In this document: positions 57,049 through 64,000 of the stretch, piece by piece
Layout: each line of letters starts with the position of its first letter
Position numbering within the stretch: the first letter of the stretch is position 1
Assembly (NCBI RefSeq): GCF_038618305.1
Contig: NZ_CP152017.1
Span: 3,323,001-3,387,000 of the forward strand
From: Sporosarcina sp. FSL K6-2383
GTDB taxonomy: Bacteria > Bacillota > Bacilli > Bacillales_A > Planococcaceae
Direction of reading: 5' to 3'
Length of the DNA: 64,000 bases
The notes under the pieces: generated by a model
Databases searched by the model: none
What the model was told of the DNA's origin: nothing
Seen by the model: only the letters and a program-made list of their open reading frames with translations
Translations under genes and position numbers: made by a program

Positions 57049-59945
57049 AAAATATTTACCTCCTGTTCGCTTCCGATGTCGGAAACGTTTACTATTGTTG
57101 CATCCTGCCAGCGTTCCGTCATTTCTTTATGGCAGGTGAAATAAATGAACTGGTGACGCTGTTGTAGTTGATTGAGTAATTCAATCATACGCGAAAGTCG
57201 CTGTCCGTCAAAGTGGACGAATGGATCATCCATAATCATTGGAAATGGTGCTGTCTCTAGTATAGAAGCAGCCAATGCCAAACGCAGTGCAATATAAGCC
57301 TGCTCCTTTGTCGCTTGACTTAGCTCTATAATCGGATAACGCATTCCATCGACAGCTACTACCTCGAAATAACCAGTCCCCGTCACAATTAGCGATTCAT
57401 ATCGCCCACCTGTTAGCTCACAAAATAATTTTTCTGCAACGGTAAGCACCTCTGGTAGCTTTTTTTCCTTCAATTCCACCATCGTCCGCCTAATAGCCTC
57501 GGCAATCGCTTTGCGCTTAGACCATTGTTTTGCAAGTTCAGCGAGCTCGGCCTTTTTCATTTCAAATAATTGAAGTTTGCGTCCATAGGTTTCATCCGTT
57601 AGTAAATGATTTGTTTTATGAACGAGGCTCGCTTGTTCATTGATGAGTTCCTTGAGTTTTTCATCGACTACCAACTGCGCGTTATCGTTGTCAGACAGCT
57701 GCGTTACTACATTCTCCTCAGTCATTCCTTCTGGCACTTCCATAGTTCCATGCACATTCAGTTGTAGCTGTGTATCATTCAACTGCTCAGTCAGTCTTCC
57801 AACTTCCTGCACGATATGATTTGCTGCGTAAAATGCTTCGACCGTTTCGACCCCTGCTTCAACGAGTAATTGCTGAATTCGGTCTTGTAGCCTATCCGCT
57901 AGCTCAGTTGCTTCACCTAACATGTCTTTCTTATGCTTAGTGTTCACTTGCCATGATTTGAAGCTTTCCGTTTGTTCCTTTAACTGCACAAATTCCCTTC
58001 TAAGCATCTCATATAATGCTGCTTGTGGCACGCTTTTTCGCAGTACTTTTTCAACTTCCTGCACACGAATGGAGATATTGTTTTGCGTTATTTTTTGTCC
58101 ACTATTAATTTCTTCGATTTCCCTCGTTACTTCTTGAATTTGGCGAATGGAGCGCAATAATTCTGGAATAATTTCAGCTGATGGCAAACGTTCAAAACCG
58201 TACTCTTGTAAAAATTGACCCAGCTGATTTTCCAACTGTCTTCTATCGTCATGACCGTTATCGAGCTCCTGTACAAAGACCTGATGCTTGCGTTCAAGCT
58301 CATCAAAAGTCTGCTGCAGCCCCTCTTTTTCCCGTCGAGCACCTGCAATACGTTCCATCAGCTGCTCCATTTGCTGTTCTTGCCCTTCATACAAGGCGAC
58401 GAGACGTTCCATCTCCTGCATTTTCAGTGCATCACCGGCTTGTGAGCCTTGACGCTTCCACAAAAATACACCAGCTAGCCCACAAACAGCTCCTAGTATG
58501 ATAATAAGCCATTCTTTTTGAATAAAACCAATGAGCATACACGCGATAGCTAACACAACTAGCAAGGTAGGCATAACAACTACATTGTTAGCCCGTTGCC
58601 GTCCCCCCATCGCCACATAAGCTTTCGCCTCCGCGAGCTGCTGGCGAATGGTAGGCCATTGCTGGACACGCTCCAATTCCTCCGGCGAAGCCGCTGTTTG
58701 TTGTAGGTCGTGGAGTTTTGTTTTAACTACAACTAAATCATTTTCCAGTTGTGCAAGCTGACGCTCTGAATAGCCGATTTGCTGTTCACATGCTGCGAGG
58801 TCGGCTAATAGACGATGGATCTCTTCCTCCTTCTGTAAGGAGACATTCGCTTGCAGAAGCCGTTGCTCTGCCCGTTCGCCCTGTACACCTAATCTCCCCA
58901 TCAAGCGGCTTTTCACATCCGTTAAACGCTTTAATTCATCTGTGGCAGACCTCATTGCCACACACCAACCATGCCACTCCGCCTCTTTTGCCAATAAAAT
59001 CTCACTATCCACCAAACGATTAGCCGCCTGCTGCTCCGGCATTGTTGCCGTTAACTGTGCCAGTTCTTCTGACAATCTCCGCTTTGTTGCATCCGCTTCC
59101 GTCCATTTATCAACCAGCGCCTCATAACGTCGGATACCGTCTACTGGAAAATCAGTTACATGCAATTGCACTAACTTTGCTTCAAGAGCCACTTTCTTCT
59201 GATGTAAAGGGAGAAGCTGTCGTGTAATCGCTAGCTGCCCTGCCTGTTGCTGAAGTGTTTCGCGTCGTGCATATAAATCCTTCGATTGCGTGTCGATTTC
59301 TTGCAGTCGTTGAATTGCTGGTGCATACTCTGCCACTTTCCCTTGGGCATCTTTTAACTCCATTTCCAGCTCACGCAGTTCCATCATCTTGACATTCATC
59401 TCTGGAATTTTCCCAGACTTTTTGAACAGCTCCGCCATCTCTTTGTCCATTCTTTTTTCAAGCTGCAATAAGGATTCTACACCCGTCGTCCCCGAGGCAA
59501 GCAGCGTTCGACTCAGCTCTTCCTCGTCCATCTTGTCGAAGCCTTGTAGCTGCAACAAGGAAAATGAAAAGATTGATTCAAACGATGCTCGATCATATTG
59601 GCGCAGCAATATACTAAGTTCTTGTTCGCCACCCGTTGTTCCGTCTTCAAAATGGACAGTGACATCACCAGCTGATTTCCCACGAACACGTTCAACGATA
59701 CATTTGCCGTATCTTTCATCTACTACATGCACTTGTCCGCCATACTTGCCGCCTGATTTTGGTTCATAGCGTAGCAAGGTACTATTTTTCTGCGGGAAGC
59801 CAAAAAGGATATGCAGGATGAATTGCTGGATTGTTGTTTTTCCAGCCTCATTCTTCCCATATAAAACCGTCATACCTAAGCCAAAATCGATTGCGGCATT
59901 GTCATGTTTGCCAAATCCATAAATGATTAGCTTATCAATTTTCAT
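57045..59945 (-). CDS. yhaN: SbcC-like ATPase YhaN (SbcE)
   Basis: The protein has 966 residues. Walker A is [14 protein letters not shown] near the N-terminus and Walker [14 protein letters not shown] near the end. Long coiled coils lie between, with two membrane segments in the middle ([18 protein letters not shown] and [17 protein letters not shown], about 470-505). It partners YhaO in DNA end processing in B. subtilis. The membrane segments separate it from ordinary SbcC. Confidence 0.92.
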   Translation of the reverse strand: MKIDKLIIYGFGKHDNAAIDFGLGMTVLYGKNEAGKTTIQQFILHILFGFPQKNSTLLRYEPKSGGKYGGQVHVVDERYGKCIVERVRGKSAGDVTVHFEDGTTGGEQELSILLRQYDRASFESIFSFSLLQLQGFDKMDEEELSRTLLASGTTGVESLLQLEKRMDKEMAELFKKSGKIPEMNVKMMELRELEMELKDAQGKVAEYAPAIQRLQEIDTQSKDLYARRETLQQQAGQLAITRQLLPLHQKKVALEAKLVQLHVTDFPVDGIRRYEALVDKWTEADATKRRLSEELAQLTATMPEQQAANRLVDSEILLAKEAEWHGWCVAMRSATDELKRLTDVKSRLMGRLGVQGERAEQRLLQANVSLQKEEEIHRLLADLAACEQQIGYSERQLAQLENDLVVVKTKLHDLQQTAASPEELERVQQWPTIRQQLAEAKAYVAMGGRQRANNVVVMPTLLVVLAIACMLIGFIQKEWLIIILGAVCGLAGVFLWKRQGSQAGDALKMQEMERLVALYEGQEQQMEQLMERIAGARREKEGLQQTFDELERKHQVFVQELDNGHDDRRQLENQLGQFLQEYGFERLPSAEIIPELLRSIRQIQEVTREIEEINSGQKITQNNISIRVQEVEKVLRKSVPQAALYEMLRREFVQLKEQTESFKSWQVNTKHKKDMLGEATELADRLQDRIQQLLVEAGVETVEAFYAANHIVQEVGRLTEQLNDTQLQLNVHGTMEVPEGMTEENVVTQLSDNDNAQLVVDEKLKELINEQASLVHKTNHLLTDETYGRKLQLFEMKKAELAELAKQWSKRKAIAEAIRRTMVELKEKKLPEVLTVAEKLFCELTGGRYESLIVTGTGYFEVVAVDGMRYPIIELSQATKEQAYIALRLALAASILETAPFPMIMDDPFVHFDGQRLSRMIELLNQLQQRHQFIYFTCHKEMTERWQDATIVNVSDIGSEQEVNIL

Positions 59946-59954
59946 TTCATCACC

Positions 59955-61166
59955 TCATTCCATTTCCGCCGCTATTAATGCCATTGCCGCTGCTTTAATC
60001 TCTTCTATGTCATCTACTTGTAAAATATCTAAGTACTTCACGCCTTGAGTATGCTGATATAGCTCCTTCAAAGCGTCCTTCCAGTCATTTTCCTGCCATC
60101 CGTCAATCATCCCGATAACCGATTGTCCAAGCGCTCCCTGAGCTGCTGTTAGAGTGGCTGACTGAACAAATGACAGCTTCTGCACCCAGATAAACGGCTC
60201 ACTGTCCCCCATCGCATCGCGTAACACATCTAACCATTCCTGCTCCATCGATTGCCGAAATAACTCCGAAGCCCTGACATCTATATCCACCATCAACAGC
60301 TCCACAATGCCTGCCCCAAACTGCGAATTGAAAGCCTCAAGTACATCTCGACAAGCGACCAGCCATTCATTAGCATGACTGATTCCTTTACACGATACTT
60401 CCAGACGTTCAAAAAAAAGCTCAGACGCAGGGATGAAATGAAGTGATGCACTCACTTTCGATAACTCCACTTCGTAAAAGCCTTTCACGCCGCGCTCATT
60501 ACGGTGTCGCCCTTGCAAATTTCCCGGGTACACAATTGGAGGGTGCTCATGTAACTGTCGCCGCAGATGGATATGGCCGAGCGCCCAATAATCGTAGTGC
60601 TTAGCTAGTAAATCACTTTTCGTAAACGGCGCATACACTGCATGTGTTTCATCTCCAGCCAAACTTCCATGAAGCATTCCGATATGAAATACATCCTGAT
60701 CCTGCGCCATCGGATACTCCTCTATCTTCCGCTCACGAATATGCCGCTCTTTATAGCTAAATCCATAGATTGACACAGCTTGTCCATTGACGCTGAATTG
60801 GGCTTCCTCCACCTGATCACGGAAAACATGGACATTCGGTGGTAGCGCAAAACGGGTCCATCTGCCAGCAAGATGATCATGATTACCATGTGAAATAAAT
60901 ACAGGTATGCCTACCTCGTTCAATTTTTCCATTCCTTCATGGAATTTCATTTGCGCGCGCAAACTTCGATCCTCACCATCGTAAATGTCTCCAGCAATTA
61001 GCACGAAATCCGGCTTTGTGTTGAGCGCGTGTTCAATCAGGTTGGTGAATGCCACAAACGTACTGTTCCGCAAGTCGTTCAACCGCTCCATTGGCAAGCC
61101 GGTCATACCTTTAAATGGGCTGTCTAAGTGCAAATCAGCCGTGTGAATAAATCGAATAGTCGACAA
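59955..61166 (-). CDS. yhaO: SbcD-like nuclease YhaO
   Basis: The protein has 403 residues. The metallophosphatase motifs are FIHTADLHLDSPFKG, LIAGDIYDGED, ISHGNHDHL and YWALGHIHLR. It acts with YhaN, 9 bp downstream, as a SbcCD-like pair. The start has a GGGAGGAATT site. Confidence 0.95.
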   Translation of the reverse strand: MSTIRFIHTADLHLDSPFKGMTGLPMERLNDLRNSTFVAFTNLIEHALNTKPDFVLIAGDIYDGEDRSLRAQMKFHEGMEKLNEVGIPVFISHGNHDHLAGRWTRFALPPNVHVFRDQVEEAQFSVNGQAVSIYGFSYKERHIRERKIEEYPMAQDQDVFHIGMLHGSLAGDETHAVYAPFTKSDLLAKHYDYWALGHIHLRRQLHEHPPIVYPGNLQGRHRNERGVKGFYEVELSKVSASLHFIPASELFFERLEVSCKGISHANEWLVACRDVLEAFNSQFGAGIVELLMVDIDVRASELFRQSMEQEWLDVLRDAMGDSEPFIWVQKLSFVQSATLTAAQGALGQSVIGMIDGWQENDWKDALKELYQHTQGVKYLDILQVDDIEEIKAAAMALIAAEME

Positions 61167-61244
61167 CTAGAATTCCTCCCCCACCCAACGAATACTTGTT
61201 CTTATTTTATCATAGTTAGTTATTTTCCGCACATAAAATAAAGC

Positions 61245-61280
61245 CTTATCGCATGAGATTTCATGTGCGATAAGACTTTA
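61245..61280 (-). terminator. yhaP terminator
   Basis: Arms CTTATCGCA (61245-61253) and TGCGATAAG (61266-61274) with T-rich minus-strand flank. Confidence 0.8.
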
Positions 61281-61289
61281 CCTTAAAAT

Positions 61290-62555
61290 TTATTCTTTCC
61301 CCAACTGAATGGCCTTCTTAATATCCTTCAACGACCTTGATGGACCATACATCAGAACACCGCCTCGGTAAACGCGTGCGCCAAACCAGCCGAGGATGAA
61401 AATCGTTACGAGTAAAATCGCGATGGATAACACGGGCTCCCACACAGGTAAATCAAGCATACCAACACGTAAGAACATGACGAGTGGTGCAAAAAACGGG
61501 AAGAAGGAAGCATATTTGATATACGCCATTTCTGGATTACCTAGACCTGTCGCCGCAATCATGAATGCTGCAACAATTAACAATGTCATTGGCATAATCA
61601 TTTGTTGCACGTCTTCTATTCGACTCACAAGCGAGCCTAATAAAGCCGCAAGCGTCGCATACAGGAAGTAGCCTAATAAAAAGAAGACGATGGCATAAAC
61701 GATTGTTCCAACATTCATATTTGAAAATCCAAAGACAGAGAAGAAACCATCTGCCATGTCAGTTGCGGACGTTTTCAACGCTATGAAGCCTGCAAGACCA
61801 AACAGCACCATTTGCAATAAACCAAGCGAGCCAATCCCCAACACTTTGGCAAACATATGCTTCGCGGGAGATACACTAGAAATCAAAATCTCCATGACAC
61901 GAGATGATTTTTCCGTCGCCACTTCTGTTGCGATCATGCTTGCATACATAATAACCGCAAAGTAAATGAGGAACATAAGCACATAGACAAGACCACGTGC
62001 CTGACTCAGCTCTTCTTCCGTTTTCGCTGACGGTGATACAGAATGTTGGTCAAACTGAATCGGCGTAAACAATGTCTGCACTTGCTCTCCCGACAGAGAT
62101 AATTCTTCTGCTTTCATTTCTGTTTGAATGGACTCTAGAGCTTCCTGTAGCATCATTGGAAGTGAGAATTCCATCGAGCTCATCGATGTATAGTTTGCTT
62201 GAATCGTATTGGTATCATCCAATTTCAGTGTCAAAAAGGAGTCGATTTCCCCTTCCTTCACTTGATCAGTCAGTGCTTCTTCTGATTCACTTGCTTTATC
62301 TACTTTCATATCCGAGCCACTTGCCTCAAACTGTGCAGTTAAACGCTCTATTAAAATACCACTCTCATCTATCACTTGTAGCACTTGAGCCGACTCATTG
62401 TCGCCACCCGTGATACTTTTTACACCATCAATAATTTTGCCCATATTGGCAAACAGAAAAACCGCACCCAACATAATAGCAGTTGTAATGATGAATGATT
62501 TCGTTTTCGCTTTTGTCACGAATGCCTGTTTAAAAATAATCATAAATTCACGCAT
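61290..62555 (-). CDS. NatB-like ABC transporter permease (YhaP)
   Basis: The protein has 421 residues. One N-terminal membrane segment (SFIITTAIMLGAVFLFANM), a large external loop (about 50-160) and six C-terminal membrane segments match the ABC-2 NatB type. The ATG at 62555 overlaps the ATPase stop by 8 bp. Na+ export is known for NatAB. The substrate of this pair is not shown. Confidence 0.9.
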   Translation of the reverse strand: MREFMIIFKQAFVTKAKTKSFIITTAIMLGAVFLFANMGKIIDGVKSITGGDNESAQVLQVIDESGILIERLTAQFEASGSDMKVDKASESEEALTDQVKEGEIDSFLTLKLDDTNTIQANYTSMSSMEFSLPMMLQEALESIQTEMKAEELSLSGEQVQTLFTPIQFDQHSVSPSAKTEEELSQARGLVYVLMFLIYFAVIMYASMIATEVATEKSSRVMEILISSVSPAKHMFAKVLGIGSLGLLQMVLFGLAGFIALKTSATDMADGFFSVFGFSNMNVGTIVYAIVFFLLGYFLYATLAALLGSLVSRIEDVQQMIMPMTLLIVAAFMIAATGLGNPEMAYIKYASFFPFFAPLVMFLRVGMLDLPVWEPVLSIAILLVTIFILGWFGARVYRGGVLMYGPSRSLKDIKKAIQLGKE

Positions 62556-63447
62556 GTTGTTTCCCCACCTTTTCGATGAAAATATCTTGCAGTGAAGGCT
62601 CTTCAATTTCAAAGTGACGGATTGGACCTGTTTGCAAAGCAGCTGTCAGTAGTTTGCTAGCGATTGCTTCTGCTTCTACTTGGTAAACCGCACCTTCTAC
62701 TGTTTTAGTGACGGACATAACACCCGAAATGGATGCAAGCTGCGACAAATCATTATCTGAATGAATACGAACATTATGCTTACTGAATGACCTTTTAACA
62801 TCCCGAAGCGAACCACTGACGATCTGTTTGCCCTTATCAATGATGCTTAACTGCTCGCATAATTCTTCCACATGATCCATGCGATGACTTGAAAATACAA
62901 TCGTGGCACCGTCATTCCGAAAATCTAAAATGGCTGCCTTCAACATTTCAACATTCACCGGATCAAGACCAGAAAACGGTTCGTCAAGAATGAGCAGTTG
63001 CGGCTTATGCAGAAGGGATGCAATCACTTGGATCTTCTGCTGATTCCCTTTCGATAGCTCTTCAATTTTTTTATTGGCATAATGCGGAACTTCAAAACGT
63101 TCGAGCCAGTTATGAAGCTCTTTTTTCGCATCTGATTTGCTCATGCCTCGTAGCTGTCCAAGAAATATAAGCTGGTCTTCCACTTTCATTTTCGGGTAAA
63201 GGCCACGCTCTTCTGGTAAATAACCGATTTCAGGACTCGTCGCATAAGAAATAGGTTTACCATTCCAAGTAACCCGCCCTTCATTCGCATTCAAAAGTCC
63301 AAGAATCATACGGAACGTCGTCGTCTTACCCGCCCCATTGGCACCAAGAAACCCGTACATCGTGCCATCCCCAACGGATAGCGTCAAATTATCAACGGCA
63401 GTAAAGTCGCCGAAGCGCTTTGTAACGTTTTCAAGTAATAAAGTCAT
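62548..63447 (-). CDS. NatA-like ABC transporter ATPase (YhaQ)
   Basis: The protein has 299 residues. Walker A is GANGAGKTTTFRMILG, signature ELSKGNQQKIQVIASL, Walker B LILDEPFSGLDPVN and an H-loop VFSSHRMDH. It pairs with the overlapping NatB-like permease. The ATG at 63447 has an AAAGGGG site. Confidence 0.94.
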   Translation of the reverse strand: MTLLLENVTKRFGDFTAVDNLTLSVGDGTMYGFLGANGAGKTTTFRMILGLLNANEGRVTWNGKPISYATSPEIGYLPEERGLYPKMKVEDQLIFLGQLRGMSKSDAKKELHNWLERFEVPHYANKKIEELSKGNQQKIQVIASLLHKPQLLILDEPFSGLDPVNVEMLKAAILDFRNDGATIVFSSHRMDHVEELCEQLSIIDKGKQIVSGSLRDVKRSFSKHNVRIHSDNDLSQLASISGVMSVTKTVEGAVYQVEAEAIASKLLTAALQTGPIRHFEIEEPSLQDIFIEKVGKQHA

Positions 63448-63510
63448 TTTGTTACCCCTTTCGTTTTTCACCCTTCTACATATACGTATCTAGTAAGCTG
63501 AAGTTTCATA

Positions 63511-63828
63511 TTAATTTCTTTTGTCTGCTATGGTAGCTCCAATTCCATAAGCTGTTATGGCAATTATATAAAGTGCAGTGAACAAAAAGAATGAAAGTCC
63601 AGGCCCTTCAAAAACAATGATAATCGACCAAGCAATTAAAATTGCCAATACCGTCACATTCCAAGACAGCGATTTTGCTTGCTCCTGAATCCTTTGATAG
63701 CGCTCGTCATAGCGACGTTCTTTCTTCCCTTTTTTCCATACGAAATACCAAACAAGTAATCCGATTCCAAGCCCCAACGGCAAACCTAGCATAAAATCTA
63801 GTAAGTGAAAATCCTCCCGCATCTTCAT
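63511..63828 (-). CDS. Small membrane protein paired with an XRE regulator
   Basis: The protein has 105 residues with three to four hydrophobic segments and a DERYQRIQEQAKSLSW motif, like the DUF2178/DUF3796 group. It starts inside the regulator stop (ATGA overlap). Such pairs often carry a membrane sensor and its regulator. The signal is unknown. Confidence 0.7.
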   Translation of the reverse strand: MKMREDFHLLDFMLGLPLGLGIGLLVWYFVWKKGKKERRYDERYQRIQEQAKSLSWNVTVLAILIAWSIIIVFEGPGLSFFLFTALYIIAITAYGIGATIADKRN

Positions 63829-64000
63829 TCCTCCTCCGGTGTAAAAATATCTTCAATGCGACAATTGAACAACTTCGCAAGTTTGAAGGCTAACGTCAGC
63901 GATGGATTATATCGACCTTTTTCAAGCGAGATAATCGTCTGCCGAGAAACTTCTAATTTCTCCGATAGATCATCTTGCGTCAACCCCATCTCTGTCCGCA
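63825..64000 (-). CDS. XRE-family regulator, C-terminal part
   Basis: It is open at the right edge. The frame reads MGLTQDDLSEKLEVSRQTII then LEKGRYNPSLTLAFKLAKLFNCRIEDIF, a helix-turn-helix of the short YozG/YvaO-like type. The start is outside the window. It overlaps the membrane protein gene by 4 bp. Confidence 0.85.
   Translation of the reverse strand, partial: RTEMGLTQDDLSEKLEVSRQTIISLEKGRYNPSLTLAFKLAKLFNCRIEDIFTPEEE

Overview
The window is chromosomal DNA from a low-GC, spore-forming Gram-positive of the Bacillales. Gene order is close to Bacillus subtilis over long stretches: cggR-gap-pgk-tpi-gpmI-eno-secG-est-rnr-smpB-ssrA, clpP, crh-whiA-yvcK-rapZ-yvcI-trxB, hprK-lgt-yvoD-ppaX-yvoF, uvrBA, and ecsBA-hit-trpP-yhaH-scoC-prsA-yhaM-yhaN-yhaO-yhaPQ. 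Protein sequences and the yjcZ-type and scoC genes point to the Planococcaceae, possibly Sporosarcina. The genus is an inference.

Positions 1-15500 are accessory DNA. The stretch lies between a diverged copy of the ssrA (tmRNA) 3' end plus its downstream flank (about 579-986) and the real copy (about 15215-15618). It carries a DUF262 + HEPN gene pair, a HEPN/Abi-like gene split by a one-base shift at a run of seven A, and an unidentified, strongly structured RNA-like sequence (4687-5126). A WYL + Y-family polymerase operon follows with a LexA-like box, then a plasmid-type helix-turn-helix protein and a zinc-ribbon protein. Next comes a BglII/BstYI-like type II restriction-modification system (methyltransferase, C protein, endonuclease) followed by an AIPR abortive-infection gene. 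A broken transposase, a broken holin-like type I toxin and a complete IS3-family element close the region. No integrase is visible.

Positions 15500-30200 hold tmRNA, its partner smpB, RNase R, esterase, secG, the whole lower-glycolysis operon with its repressor cggR and a clear CggR operator, a small glutaredoxin, a type 2 IPP isomerase and a squalene/phytoene synthase. Positions 30700-42100 hold clpP with a CtsR box, tRNA-Arg(CCG), the crh/whiA/yvcK/rapZ/Nudix cluster, trxB, a TPR protein and the hprK-lgt operon. Positions 42250-49500 hold an amidase, a DUF4097 protein, uvrA and uvrB (LexA box) and an IDEAL-domain protein. Positions 49600-64000 hold the ecs transporter, hit, a trpP gene with a textbook TRAP-binding leader, yhaH, scoC, yjcZ, prsA, yhaM, the SbcCD-like pair, a NatAB-like ABC exporter and a regulator pair cut by the window edge.

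Two families of dispersed intergenic repeats with nested hairpins occur in the core part (family 1 at 139, 19713, 27714, 30283, 42809, 53505, 51646 and 54558; family 2 at 16449 and 56000). A six-fold 21-bp tandem motif sits between eno and secG.
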